A stretch of DNA of 61,640 bases from Pseudoalteromonas sp. NBT06-2. Its GTDB lineage: Bacteria; Pseudomonadota; Gammaproteobacteria; Enterobacterales; Alteromonadaceae. The DNA is taken from assembly GCF_002276045.1 (NCBI RefSeq), contig NZ_NQMR01000028.1:1-61640 (forward strand), written 5' to 3'. Below the pieces are notes generated by a model. The model did no database searches and was not told the origin of the DNA. It was given only the letters and a program-made list of their open reading frames with translations. Position numbers and translations under genes: made by a program. Below are positions 48,864 through 58,582 of the stretch, piece by piece. The first letter of the stretch is position 1, and each line of letters opens with the position of its first letter.

Positions 48864-50291
48864 TTATTTTTTCTTTTTAACTGCTTTTTTGTTTGGTAAA
48901 TCTGTGATTGAACCTTCAAAGATTTCAGCAGCGAGACCAATTGATTCATTTAGTGTTGGGTGGGCATGGATCGTAAGTGCTAAATCTTCACCGTCTGCCC
49001 CCATTTCAACTGCTAAACCAATTTCACCAAGCATTTCGCCAGCATTAATACCAACCATAGCACCACCAATCACACGACCAGTATCTTTATCAAAGATCAT
49101 TTTAGTTTGACCTTCAGTACGTGCTGAAGCGATAGCACGACCAGATGCAGCCCAAGGAAATACAGCTGTTTCGATGTTTAAACCTTGCTCTTTTGCTTCT
49201 CTTTCAGTTACACCAACCCAAGCGATTTCTGGATCTGTATATGCAATTGAAGGGATACATTTAGGGTCGAAGAAATGCTTCTGACCAGCAATAACTTCTG
49301 CTGCTACGTGAGCTTCATGTACCGCTTTGTGTGCAAGCATAGGCTGACCTACGATGTCACCGACAGCAAAAATGTGATTTACGTTAGTACGTAATTGCTT
49401 ATCAACATTGATAAAGCCACGCTCATCTACTGCAACACCTGCTTTTTCAGCATCAAGCAATTTACCGTTTGGAGTACGACCAACAGCAACTAATACTTTG
49501 TCATAACGAACTGGTTCTGCAGGTGCTTTTTTACCTTCAAAAGTAACGTATAAACCATCTTCTTTTGCTTCAACACCAACAACTTTAGTTGAAAGCATTA
49601 CGTTGAATTTATTCTTAACGTATTTTTGGTAAATCTTAATTACGTCTTTATCAGCTGCTGGGACTAACTGGTCAGCAAATTCTACAACATCAATTTGAGA
49701 ACCTAGTGCACGATACACAGTACCCATTTCAAGACCAATAATACCGCCACCTAATACAAGCAGTTTCTCTGGAACGTCTTTAAGTTCTAATGCCCCAGTA
49801 GAATCAATTACACGATCATCTTCAGGGATAAAAGGTAAATTTACAGGTTGAGAACCTGCAGCTACGATAGCATTATCAAAAGTAATCGTTGAAGTTGTAT
49901 CGCCATCAACCACTTCTAATGTGTTAGATCCAGTAAATTTACCATAACCGTTAACAACTTTAACTTTACGCATCTTAGCCATACCGTCTAAACCACCAGT
50001 TAATTGGCTGACCACAGCGTTTTTCCAAGAGCGGATTTTGTCTAAATCAATTTTAGGCGCGCCAAAAGTAACACCATGAGATTCCATAGCTGCTGCATCA
50101 TCAATTACTTTAGCAACATGCAATAATGCTTTAGAAGGAATACAACCAACATTAAGACACACACCACCTAAAGTATTGCGAGACTCAACTAAAGTTACGT
50201 CTAAACCTAAATCAGCAGCACGGAAAGCTGCAGAATAACCACCAGGTCCACCACCTAGTATAACGACTTGCGTTTTAATTTCGTTACTCAT
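48864..50291 (-). CDS. lpdA: Dihydrolipoyl dehydrogenase (E3)
   Basis: FAD enzyme reoxidising dihydrolipoamide in pyruvate and 2-oxoglutarate dehydrogenase complexes. It has the FAD motif VVILGGGPGGYSAAFRA, the redox disulfide GGVCLNVGCIPSK (C45, C50), NAD-binding LVLGGGIIGLEMG and the C-terminal HAHPTLNES with the catalytic His-Glu. Length 475 residues is normal. It is the last gene of pdhR-aceE-aceF-lpdA, separated from aceF by 237 bp that hold only hairpins and a short palindrome. Confidence 0.98.
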   Translation of the reverse strand: MSNEIKTQVVILGGGPGGYSAAFRAADLGLDVTLVESRNTLGGVCLNVGCIPSKALLHVAKVIDDAAAMESHGVTFGAPKIDLDKIRSWKNAVVSQLTGGLDGMAKMRKVKVVNGYGKFTGSNTLEVVDGDTTSTITFDNAIVAAGSQPVNLPFIPEDDRVIDSTGALELKDVPEKLLVLGGGIIGLEMGTVYRALGSQIDVVEFADQLVPAADKDVIKIYQKYVKNKFNVMLSTKVVGVEAKEDGLYVTFEGKKAPAEPVRYDKVLVAVGRTPNGKLLDAEKAGVAVDERGFINVDKQLRTNVNHIFAVGDIVGQPMLAHKAVHEAHVAAEVIAGQKHFFDPKCIPSIAYTDPEIAWVGVTEREAKEQGLNIETAVFPWAASGRAIASARTEGQTKMIFDKDTGRVIGGAMVGINAGEMLGEIGLAVEMGADGEDLALTIHAHPTLNESIGLAAEIFEGSITDLPNKKAVKKKK

Positions 50292-50489
50292 GCTTTTACC
50301 TTTATATTTTTGAACGGGACAAAATCAGTTCTGCCCACTTATTTTCCTGTCACCCATCACCGAAAACAGTATCAATAACAGGAATAAGGACATATTGAAT
50401 AAATTTGTGGTCGGATTGTATCACCCGACATGTAAAAAATCTCATTAATTCTAAGGAGAGTTATCTAAAATAACACGCCTTAGAATAAC

Positions 50490-50502
50490 GCCACGAAGTG
50501 GC
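50490..50502. repeat. Short palindrome GCCACGAAGTGGC 3' of aceF
   Basis: Second member of the recurrent 3' palindrome, 26 bases after the aceF stop. A further palindromic arm (CTAAG/CTTAG) lies just beyond it, so it may shape the 3' end of aceEF mRNA. Confidence 0.6.
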
Positions 50503-50528
50503 CTTAATAGAAATGCGTAGCAAATCTA

Positions 50529-52412
50529 TTACATTACTAACTGGCGAATATCGCTCATGTAATTTGCTAATGTCACAGTGAAACGCGCAGCTAATGCGCC
50601 GTCGATAACACGATGATCGTATGACATAGATAATGGAACCATCAGTTTTGGCTCAAACTCTTTTCCATTCCACTTAGGTTTCATTTCAGACTTAGATACA
50701 CCTAAAATTGCAACTTCAGGTGCATTTACTATGGGTGTAAATGAAGTTCCACCAATGCCACCTAAAGATGAAATAGTGAAACAACCACCTTGCATATCTG
50801 AAGATGTTAATTTACCGTCACGCGCTTTTTTAGAAATATCCATTAATTCGCGAGATAACTCGATAATGCCTTTGTTATTCACATCTTTAAATACTGGCAC
50901 AACTAAACCATTTGGCGTATCAACAGCAACACCTATATTTATGTATTTTTTAAGAATTAAGCTTTCACCATCTTCACTCAATGATGAGTTAAATTTTGGA
51001 AAATCTTCTAACGCTTTAGCTGCAGCTTTCATTACAAACACAAGCGGAGTGATTTTCACACCAAGTTTGCGTTTTTCAGCCATTACATTTTGTTCTTTAC
51101 GGAACACTTCAAGGCTAGTGATATCTGCTTCATCAAACTGAGTAACATGCGGGATTTTCACCCAGTTACGGTGTAAGTTAGCACCTGATAGCTTTTGAAT
51201 ACGAGATAGTTTTTGCTCTTCGATTTCACCAAATTTAGAGAAATCGACTTTAGGCCAAGGAATTAAACCTAGCTCACCGCCAGCTGCATTACCTTTAGAC
51301 GCTGAAACTTGACCTGACTCAACTTGCTTAACTAAGTTTTTAACATAGTTTTGTACATCTTCTTTAACTACACGATCTTTACGGCCAGTGCCTATTACGT
51401 TTGCTAGGTTTACACCAAACTCACGTGCTAAACGACGAATAACAGGAGATGCATGTGCATAAGCATCATTTTCAGCAAAATTTTCTTTTGTAGTTGGTGC
51501 TTTAACTACTGGTACCTCAGCTAATTTTTCCGCAGGCACTGGAGTAATTGAAGCCACTACAGGTGTACTTGATGTTGTTTCAAATGCCATTACTAAAGAA
51601 CCCGTAGACACTTTATCGCCAGCAACGACTTTAATTTCTTTAACAACCCCAGCAAATGGTGCTGGTACTTCCATTGAAGCTTTATCACCTTCAACATTTA
51701 ATATTGATTGGTCTTCTGCAACAACATCGCCAACAGCAACTAAAATTTCAGTTACTTCAACTTCATCTCCACCGATATCCGGTACATTGACATCTTGTAC
51801 AGCAGATACTGCTGCAATGGGTGCCGCAGTCTCTGATTCTACAGCAACAGGTGCCGCTATTGCTGCGCTCCCTACTTCACTCTTTACTTCGAAAAGCATC
51901 ACTAAAGAACCAGTAGAAACAGTATCACCTGTTGCTACTTTAATTTCTTTAACAATACCAGAAAATGGTGTAGGTACTTCCATTGAAGCTTTATCACCTT
52001 CAACGTTTAAAATTGATTGTTCTTCTGTAACAACATCGCCAACAGCAACTAAAATTTCAGTTACTTCAACTTCATCACCACCAATATCAGGAACATTTAC
52101 TTCCTGTACTGTTGATGAAGTTGTTATTGGTGTTGTAGCATCTGATTTAGTTGCAACAGGCTCATGCTCTGCAACTTGAGCTACGCCTTCAAAAAACATT
52201 ACTAAAGAACCTGTCGTCACTGAATCACCTTCAGTCACTTTAATTTCTTTAACAATACCTGCTGTCGCTGCAGGAATTTCCATTGAAGCTTTATCACCTT
52301 CAACATTTAAAATAGATTGATCAACTTCAACCTTGTCGCCTACGCTTACAAGAATTTCGGTCACTTCAACTTCATCTGAACCGATGTCTGGTACATTAAT
52401 TTCAATTGTCAT
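50529..52412 (-). CDS. aceF: Pyruvate dehydrogenase E2, dihydrolipoyllysine acetyltransferase
   Basis: Core of the pyruvate dehydrogenase complex, transferring acetyl from lipoyl to CoA. Three tandem lipoyl domains each carry the lipoylated lysine in GDKASME (K41, K141, K244), joined by Ala/Pro/Val-rich linkers. A peripheral-subunit-binding domain follows (about 325-363; [15 protein letters not shown]), then the catalytic domain with [14 protein letters not shown] near residue 600. Length is 627 residues, like the three-lipoyl E. coli protein. It is 11 bp after aceE. Confidence 0.98.
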   Translation of the reverse strand: MTIEINVPDIGSDEVEVTEILVSVGDKVEVDQSILNVEGDKASMEIPAATAGIVKEIKVTEGDSVTTGSLVMFFEGVAQVAEHEPVATKSDATTPITTSSTVQEVNVPDIGGDEVEVTEILVAVGDVVTEEQSILNVEGDKASMEVPTPFSGIVKEIKVATGDTVSTGSLVMLFEVKSEVGSAAIAAPVAVESETAAPIAAVSAVQDVNVPDIGGDEVEVTEILVAVGDVVAEDQSILNVEGDKASMEVPAPFAGVVKEIKVVAGDKVSTGSLVMAFETTSSTPVVASITPVPAEKLAEVPVVKAPTTKENFAENDAYAHASPVIRRLAREFGVNLANVIGTGRKDRVVKEDVQNYVKNLVKQVESGQVSASKGNAAGGELGLIPWPKVDFSKFGEIEEQKLSRIQKLSGANLHRNWVKIPHVTQFDEADITSLEVFRKEQNVMAEKRKLGVKITPLVFVMKAAAKALEDFPKFNSSLSEDGESLILKKYINIGVAVDTPNGLVVPVFKDVNNKGIIELSRELMDISKKARDGKLTSSDMQGGCFTISSLGGIGGTSFTPIVNAPEVAILGVSKSEMKPKWNGKEFEPKLMVPLSMSYDHRVIDGALAARFTVTLANYMSDIRQLVM

Positions 52413-52423
52413 GTTTTTATCTC

Positions 52424-55090
52424 TTATGCGTATAAAGGATTAAGTTTATTAGTATCGATATCAAATTTAGCAATTGCATCAGTAACAACAACTGCTTCAA
52501 TTTCACCTCGTTTTACTAATTCAGTTAACGCTGCAACCACAACATAATCTGCATTCACTTCAAAATGACGACGTAAATTATCACGGCTATCTGAACGACC
52601 GTAACCATCAGTACCTAATACTTTAAAGTTTTCTGTGGGTACAAATGCGCGTACTTGCTCAGCAAAGTTTTTCATGTAATCAGTTGCTGCAATTGTTGCT
52701 TCTGAGCTTAATATCTCAGCAATATAAGCTTGACGCTGTTCAGCTGCAGGGTTAAGCATGTTGAAACGTTCAACATCTTGGCCATCACGTGCTAATTCAT
52801 TAAATGAAGTAACAGAAAAAATATCAGAACCAATACCGTATTCTTCGCTTAAAATAGTTGCCGCTTTAAGTACCTCAATCATGATAGTACCAGAGCTTAA
52901 TAACTGAACTTTAGATTTTTCTCCCGCTAGCGTTTTAAGTTTGTAAATACCTTTACGAATACCTTCTTCAGCACCTTCAGGCATAGCAGGTTGATGATAG
53001 TTCTCATTCATCACTGTTAAGTAGTAGTAAATATTCTCTTGATTTTCACCATACATACGACGAATACCGTCTTGTACGATTACCGCAACTTCATATCCAT
53101 AAGTTGGATCATATGAAATACAGTTAGGAACAGTGCTTGCTAAAATATGGCTATGACCATCTTCATGTTGTAAGCCTTCACCATTTAGCGTTGTACGACC
53201 GGCAGTTGCACCTAATAGGAAACCACGTGCTTGTTGATCTCCAGCCATCCAAGCCATATCACCAACACGTTGGAAACCAAACATTGAGTAATAAATATAG
53301 AATGGGATCATAGGTAAATCATTTGTGCTATAAGATGTCGCAGCTGAAACCCATGAAGACATAGCACCTAGTTCATTAATACCTTCTTGCAATACTTGAC
53401 CAGAAGTACTTTCTTTATAGTAAGAAACAATCTCTCTATCTTGTGGCGTGTAATTTTGACCATGAGGATTATAAATACCGATTTGACGGAATAAACCTTC
53501 CATACCAAAAGTACGTGCTTCATCAGCAATGATAGGAACAATGTTTTGACCGATATTTTTATTTTTCAATAAAATATTTAAAGTACGTACAAATGCCATA
53601 GTTGTTGAAATATCACGTTTTTGCTCATCTAATAATACTTTAAACTCTTCAACTTTAGGGATCACTAGATCTTTTGTGAAGTTAGGTAAACGTGCAGGCG
53701 TATAACCGTGCAATGCTTCACGACGTGCGTGTAAGTATTTATGCTCAGCAGAACCTTCTTCAAGTGTTAGGTAAGGTAATTCTTTTAGCGCTTCGTCAGA
53801 TACCAAATCTTGTAAACCTAAACGTGAACGTAAATGCTCAACATGGCTCATATCCATTTTTTTAACTTGGTGAGCAATGTTTTTACCTTCAGCCGCTTCA
53901 CCCATACCATAGCCTTTAACTGTTTTAGCTAAAATAACAGTTGGACGGCCTTTCGTTTCTTCAGCTATTTTAAATGCAGTGTAAAGTTTAGAAGGTTCAT
54001 GACCACCACGTTTGAGTGCGAAAATTTCATCGTCTGTCATATCAGCAACAAGTGCAGTAGTTTCGGGATAACGACCAAAGAAATGCTCACGTACATACGC
54101 ACCATTTTTAGCTTTATATGTTTGGTAATCACCATCAATTGTTTCATTCATTAACTGTAGTAATTTACCTGTTGTATCTTTAGCAAGTAATTTATCCCAA
54201 CCTGAACCCCAAACAACTTTAATTACATTCCAACCAGCACCTTTAAATAGGCCTTCAAGTTCTTGAATGATTTTACCGTTACCCATAACTGGGCCGTCTA
54301 AACGTTGTAAATTACAGTTAACTAAGTAACATAAGTTATCTAGTTTTTCACGAGCAGCAAAAGAGATAGCACCTCGTGATTCTGGCTCATCCATTTCACC
54401 ATCACCTAAGAAAGCAAAAACACGTTGGTTCTTAGTATCTTTTAAACCACGACCATCTAGGTATTTTAAGAAGCGCGCTTGGTAAATAGATGCGATTGGA
54501 CCTAGACCCATTGATACCGTTGGAAACTGCCAAAATTCAGGCATTAATTTAGGGTGTGGATATGAAGGCAAACCTTTGCCATCTACTTCTTGACGGAAAT
54601 TATCAAGTTGCTCAGCACTAATGCGACCTTCAAGGAAAGCTCGAGCATAAATTCCTGGAGAAATATGGCCTTGATAATAAACTAAATCACCACCGTTAAT
54701 TTCATTAGCTGCTTTAAAAAAATGATTAAAGCATACTTCATAAAATGCAGCTGACGATTGGTACGATGCCATATGACCGCCCAAGTCTAAATCTTTTTTA
54801 GATGCACGTAGTACGATCATAATCGCATTCCAGCGAATAATGGAACGAATACGACGTTCTAGATTTACATCCCCAGGATATGCAGCTTCTTGATCTGCAG
54901 GAATTGTATTTACATAGTTAGTTGTTATACCTGTAGGCATATCAACACCATCTAAACGTGCTTGCTCTAAAACTTGCTCAAGTAAAAACTGTGCGCGCTC
55001 TACACCTTCTTCTTTTATTACAGATTCTAGTGCTTGCAACCATTCCTGAGTTTCAAGTGCGTCAATATCATGGTTCTGGACTTCAGACAT
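52424..55090 (-). CDS. aceE: Pyruvate dehydrogenase E1 component (homodimeric)
   Basis: Thiamine-diphosphate enzyme decarboxylating pyruvate and acetylating E2 lipoyl groups. The N-terminal region [20 protein letters not shown] is typical of AceE. Further motifs are the ThDP site [12 protein letters not shown], the [15 protein letters not shown] loop and a C-terminal [19 protein letters not shown]. Length is 888 residues (887 in E. coli). It lies 70 bp downstream of pdhR and is probably cotranscribed with it. Confidence 0.98.
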   Translation of the reverse strand: MSEVQNHDIDALETQEWLQALESVIKEEGVERAQFLLEQVLEQARLDGVDMPTGITTNYVNTIPADQEAAYPGDVNLERRIRSIIRWNAIMIVLRASKKDLDLGGHMASYQSSAAFYEVCFNHFFKAANEINGGDLVYYQGHISPGIYARAFLEGRISAEQLDNFRQEVDGKGLPSYPHPKLMPEFWQFPTVSMGLGPIASIYQARFLKYLDGRGLKDTKNQRVFAFLGDGEMDEPESRGAISFAAREKLDNLCYLVNCNLQRLDGPVMGNGKIIQELEGLFKGAGWNVIKVVWGSGWDKLLAKDTTGKLLQLMNETIDGDYQTYKAKNGAYVREHFFGRYPETTALVADMTDDEIFALKRGGHEPSKLYTAFKIAEETKGRPTVILAKTVKGYGMGEAAEGKNIAHQVKKMDMSHVEHLRSRLGLQDLVSDEALKELPYLTLEEGSAEHKYLHARREALHGYTPARLPNFTKDLVIPKVEEFKVLLDEQKRDISTTMAFVRTLNILLKNKNIGQNIVPIIADEARTFGMEGLFRQIGIYNPHGQNYTPQDREIVSYYKESTSGQVLQEGINELGAMSSWVSAATSYSTNDLPMIPFYIYYSMFGFQRVGDMAWMAGDQQARGFLLGATAGRTTLNGEGLQHEDGHSHILASTVPNCISYDPTYGYEVAVIVQDGIRRMYGENQENIYYYLTVMNENYHQPAMPEGAEEGIRKGIYKLKTLAGEKSKVQLLSSGTIMIEVLKAATILSEEYGIGSDIFSVTSFNELARDGQDVERFNMLNPAAEQRQAYIAEILSSEATIAATDYMKNFAEQVRAFVPTENFKVLGTDGYGRSDSRDNLRRHFEVNADYVVVAALTELVKRGEIEAVVVTDAIAKFDIDTNKLNPLYA

Positions 55091-55160
55091 AGGATGTTTC
55101 CTTAATCTATTTAATATTAAATATTTGTATTCGTACCAATATAAGTATTCTATTGAAATA

Positions 55161-55907
55161 CTAGTTTTGTTGTGTACGTCTTAAACTGCGTTTTATTCTG
55201 GAATTCTCTTTACCTGCTTTTAATAACGCTTCTTCAATAAAAGCTAAGTGAGCATTACTTGCCTCTCTCGCTTTTAATGGCAGCCCTTCGATTACAGCAT
55301 TAAACAGGGTTTTTCTATGTTCAGCTAATTGTGCTTTTACGTTATCTTTCTCAACTAAAATAGTTAAATTTTCTAAAATACTCTGTTCAAGTAGTGATGA
55401 CATACCACGTATTAAGTGCAATAACACAACATTATGTGACGCTTCAGCTACTGCAAAGTGAAATTCATTAATTGCTTTTGCTTTCGCCTTTAAATCTATC
55501 GCTTTGCCAATTTGATTAAAACTCACTTTCACTGCTTCGTAGTCGGTATCGGTACCGCGTAGTGCCGCATAATATGCTGCAATACCTTCTAAGGCATGAC
55601 GAAACTCCAATAAATCAAATTGTGATTCAGGATGTTTACTAATCAACTCAAATAAAGGGTCAGTCATACCTTCTTCAAGTTGATTTTTGATATAAGTTCC
55701 ACCACCTTGACGACGATAAACTAAACCTTTGACTTCTAGTTTTTGAATTGCTTCACGTAATGAAGGTCGGGAAACTTCAAATTGTTTTGCGAGTTCTCGT
55801 TCTGGTGGTAATTTTTGTCCTGGCGCAAGAGATCCTTCAAGGATCATATTCTCTAACTGTTCAAGAATAATGTCAGATAATTTTGCTGTTTTAATTTTAA
55901 AATTCAT
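55161..55907 (-). CDS. pdhR: Pyruvate dehydrogenase complex repressor PdhR
   Basis: GntR/FadR-family repressor released by pyruvate. The N-terminal winged helix has LEGSLAPGQKLPPERELAKQF and VSRPSLREAIQKLEVKGL; the C-terminal FCD domain has FRHALEGIAAYYAA and INEFHFAVAEASHN. I start at the ATG at 55907 (MNFKIKTAKLSD), since the 34 upstream codons of the open frame cover a PdhR operator. Length is 248 residues. Three PdhR-like boxes lie upstream, indicating autoregulation as in E. coli. Confidence 0.95.
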   Translation of the reverse strand: MNFKIKTAKLSDIILEQLENMILEGSLAPGQKLPPERELAKQFEVSRPSLREAIQKLEVKGLVYRRQGGGTYIKNQLEEGMTDPLFELISKHPESQFDLLEFRHALEGIAAYYAALRGTDTDYEAVKVSFNQIGKAIDLKAKAKAINEFHFAVAEASHNVVLLHLIRGMSSLLEQSILENLTILVEKDNVKAQLAEHRKTLFNAVIEGLPLKAREASNAHLAFIEEALLKAGKENSRIKRSLRRTQQN

Positions 55908-55938
55908 GGCTAAAAGTAGCACCCAAACCCTAACGGTA

Positions 55939-55955
55939 AATTGGTCATACCAAAT
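55939..55955 (-). promoter_or_regulatory. PdhR operator (site 1)
   Basis: AATTGGTCATACCAAAT is a near-perfect match to the PdhR palindrome AATTGGTnnnACCAATT, 32 bp upstream of the pdhR start codon. Confidence 0.8.
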
Positions 55956-55996
55956 CGATATGCATAAATTAACAAAAATAGTGAATATAGTCAAAG

Positions 55997-56009
55997 TTGC
56001 GTAGACCAA
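55997..56009 (-). promoter_or_regulatory. PdhR operator-like (site 2, weak)
   Basis: TTGCGTAGACCAA keeps one good half-site (GACCAA) and a degenerate partner. Confidence 0.4.
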
Positions 56010-56086
56010 TGGCTATAATCTATATCAATAAAAGATAAATTATGGAAAAGATAACAAAAAAAGAAAGGAAAAATAGCAGAAAACAA

Positions 56087-56101
56087 AGTGGTCAGACCAA
56101 T
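56087..56101 (-). promoter_or_regulatory. PdhR operator (site 3)
   Basis: AGTGGTCAGACCAAT has both GGT and ACC half-sites, about 180 bp upstream of pdhR and 125 bp past the end of ampE. Confidence 0.6.
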
Positions 56102-56183
56102 AAGGCTCCCCTGAATATAATTTCATATTCAAAATTTTATAATCAGGGGGATTGTGTTTTTAAAAACTACCTAGGTTTAAAAT

Positions 56184-56196
56184 GCCACACAGTGGC
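56184..56196. repeat. Short palindrome GCCACACAGTGGC 3' of ampE
   Basis: Fourth member of the 3' palindrome set, 29 bases after the ampE stop and again followed by an ATAAAAATGCGA-type stretch. Confidence 0.6.
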
Positions 56197-56225
56197 CACA
56201 ATAAAAATGCGAAACTGGTTTATAT

Positions 56226-57140
56226 TTATGGCAAATCTGCAAATAAAGTTAATAATGCAGTTAATGCTAAAAACAAAAATATATTTCGCTTAACAAGCTT
56301 AACCATACATTTTGCTTCAAAGGTACACCCAATATGTTTTTGTTCTACTTGTTCAGCTGCTAATGCAGTATGGGTAACCACTTTTCGATTACTCACTTTA
56401 AAATCTAATAAGAATTTTAACCAACATGTTGTGCCTTTATTAAAGTTACCTATGATCAAATAACCTAAACTGGCGATACGTGCAGGTAACCAATCAAGCC
56501 AAAATAACAAAGACTGTAATACTTTATGATATTGCGTAATTGAATATTCAAAACTGACTTGCTCTGACACTTCATCTTCTTGTTGGTTATTTAATTCAAA
56601 ATCTTTTCGCACTAAATCAGAGTAAGTACGAACTAACGCATAAAAAACCGCACCTGCTGGGCCTAAAACAACAAACCAAAATAAAACAGCACAGTAAAAC
56701 CTAAAGTTAATCCAAGCTAATGTTTGACCTAAAGTTTCACCATCAAGTTGCTCAGCTGTTTTCTTTTGACCTAATTGCAAAGCATATAATGTGGCAGCTT
56801 CATTATCTTGACGCTGCATGGCATTTAAATACCCTTTATATTTTTCTCTTAAATAAATACAACCGATACAAATTAATAAAATGACTACATTAATTGCTAG
56901 TTGAAATAATACAAAGTCAAATAACGTATAAATAAAACCAACACAAGCAGCAGGGATAACTAACCAAAGTAGAAAGCCTATTTCTTTTTTTAACAAAGGT
57001 TTAATAACTGAATTTACAATTGTAGATTCAGAAGTGGAGAAGTTTAAATATTTACTGGCATAAATATGCATTTGCCAATATCGGCCTTTTGCATCTAAAC
57101 GTTCAATAATTAAAGCTATTAATATAGAAATCAGCGTCAT
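56226..57140 (-). CDS. ampE: Membrane protein AmpE (beta-lactamase regulation)
   Basis: Integral inner-membrane protein of the AmpE/CobD-like family, 304 residues with about four transmembrane segments. It begins MTLISILIALIIERLDAKGRYWQ and has QLDGETLGQTLAWINFRFYCAVLFW, FWFVVLGPAGAVFYALVR and LLFWLDWLPARIASLGY, all typical of AmpE. Its biochemical role is not well defined; it sits downstream of ampD (39 bp), with which it likely forms an operon linked to peptidoglycan recycling. Confidence 0.93.
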   Translation of the reverse strand: MTLISILIALIIERLDAKGRYWQMHIYASKYLNFSTSESTIVNSVIKPLLKKEIGFLLWLVIPAACVGFIYTLFDFVLFQLAINVVILLICIGCIYLREKYKGYLNAMQRQDNEAATLYALQLGQKKTAEQLDGETLGQTLAWINFRFYCAVLFWFVVLGPAGAVFYALVRTYSDLVRKDFELNNQQEDEVSEQVSFEYSITQYHKVLQSLLFWLDWLPARIASLGYLIIGNFNKGTTCWLKFLLDFKVSNRKVVTHTALAAEQVEQKHIGCTFEAKCMVKLVKRNIFLFLALTALLTLFADLP

Positions 57141-57179
57141 AGTTCACCTAGGTAGCATTAAATCATAATTACTTTGAGA

Positions 57180-57734
57180 TTATGAATCGATTAATTGATA
57201 AAAATATGACCAATCAAAACTTTCACCCGGATCTGTTTTTCTACCAGGAGCAATATCTTGATGACCAACGATACGCGCTTTTGTGAGCTTAGGATAATGC
57301 TTTATTAATGTTTTTGCTATAGTGCTAAGTGATTGATACTGCATTGAAGTATACGCTATTGTATCTGTGCCCTCTAATTCAATGCCTATGCTAAAATCAT
57401 TACAACCAGTTACGCCTTCATAATTTGATACGCCAGCATGCCAAGCTCGCTTATTAAAAGGCACATATTGTATTACTTCACCACATCGTTTTATTAAACA
57501 GTGAGCTGAGACTTCCAGTCCTTTTAAATCAGAAAAGCTATGATGCGCGTTACAATTAAGCGTACCTAAAAATAAATCATTAATATATGAATTACCAAAA
57601 TTCCCTGCAGGCAAAGAAATATTATGAACAACTAACAAAGATATATCACTTTGATCAGGTCGCTCATTAAAGTAAGGTGAACAATTAAAATCAACCTCAG
57701 ATAGGCAATCATTAATAATAGAACAATTTTTCAT
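57180..57734 (-). CDS. ampD: 1,6-anhydro-N-acetylmuramyl-L-alanine amidase
   Basis: Cytoplasmic zinc amidase that removes peptides from anhydromuropeptides during wall recycling. Zinc and catalytic motifs are LLVVHNISLPAG, VSAHCLIKRCGE, KRAWHAGVSNYEG, IGIELEGTD and GHQDIAPGRKTDPGESFDW. About 184 residues, as expected. I use the ATG at 57734; a GTG three codons upstream is too close to its AGGA. It precedes ampE. Confidence 0.95.
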   Translation of the reverse strand: MKNCSIINDCLSEVDFNCSPYFNERPDQSDISLLVVHNISLPAGNFGNSYINDLFLGTLNCNAHHSFSDLKGLEVSAHCLIKRCGEVIQYVPFNKRAWHAGVSNYEGVTGCNDFSIGIELEGTDTIAYTSMQYQSLSTIAKTLIKHYPKLTKARIVGHQDIAPGRKTDPGESFDWSYFYQLIDS

Positions 57735-57803
57735 TTGACTCACTTCCTAGCAGCCATAAATTTAAAAGAAACAGCATAATACTTATTGGCTAACTGCTTT
57801 GTT

Positions 57804-58469
57804 TTAGTTATCACCAAAAATAACCACTTCTTGCGACTCCAACCATAATGGATATTCTTTCATTACCTTTGAAAACAATGTACTTTGCAAATAATGATTA
57901 AGCCAGACTCTCAATTTAGGATAAGGAGATTGTAAATACCACTTGCGCTCAACCCGCGCGAATTTACGAATAAAAGGCAAAATGGCTAAATCGGCTAAAC
58001 TTTCATTTTCTGACATTAAAAAAGCGTGTTCATTTAATCTTTGCTCTAACGTTTGTATATACACTTCACAATTTTGTCGATACTGTGCTACATTTTCATC
58101 ATGGTAACGCTTTGCCGAACTGTATTTATCAAAGGCTGTTTTAAAGCCCGTATCAAATTGCGCAATGAGTATTAGCATCTTAGGTAATATTGTTTCATCC
58201 TGACGATGTAAAAGATCATTAGGATCACTTTTATTAAATGCCCAAAGCATCACTTCTAAACTTTGATCTATCACTAATAAAGGAGAAACCACAAGTACAG
58301 GTACTTCCCCCTTAGATGAAGCAACTATCATTTCATTTGGCTTATTGCTTAAAACGATATCTCGCAGTATGACTTGTTGTTGAGATTTAAAAATACCTAA
58401 CCTAGCTCGCATTGCATAAGGGCAATTTCTCAAAGAATAAAGTATTGGTAAATCAGTAGGTGCTTTCAT
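57804..58469 (-). CDS. Glutathione S-transferase-like protein
   Basis: Thioredoxin-fold N-terminal domain with YSLRNCPYAMRARLGI (a CPYA motif like glutaredoxin-2 and some GSTs), GEVPVLVVSPLLVIDQSLEVMLW including the cis-Pro, and an all-helical C-terminal domain (about 90-221; SENESLADLAILPFIRKFARVE). Length is 221 residues. The substrate is unknown. It is next to ampD but 60 bp away and may be separate. Confidence 0.85.
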   Translation of the reverse strand: MKAPTDLPILYSLRNCPYAMRARLGIFKSQQQVILRDIVLSNKPNEMIVASSKGEVPVLVVSPLLVIDQSLEVMLWAFNKSDPNDLLHRQDETILPKMLILIAQFDTGFKTAFDKYSSAKRYHDENVAQYRQNCEVYIQTLEQRLNEHAFLMSENESLADLAILPFIRKFARVERKWYLQSPYPKLRVWLNHYLQSTLFSKVMKEYPLWLESQEVVIFGDN

Positions 58470-58582
58470 TATGATTTTAGAATCGACTTATTATGTATTA
58501 ATAATACACTTTAATTATGTTCATAGTACAAAGATGTATGTAAAATTCCCTCTTTTAAATTTAACAGATACAAGTTGTAGAC

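Noticed and set aside
50731..51141. Plus-strand open frame of 136 codons opposite aceF
   Set aside because: It is antisense to a fully conserved aceF region and has no ribosome-binding site or recognisable domain.
56042..56463. Small plus-strand frames upstream of pdhR and across ampE
   Set aside because: They overlap PdhR operators and ampE antisense, show no domain, and have basic AT-driven composition.
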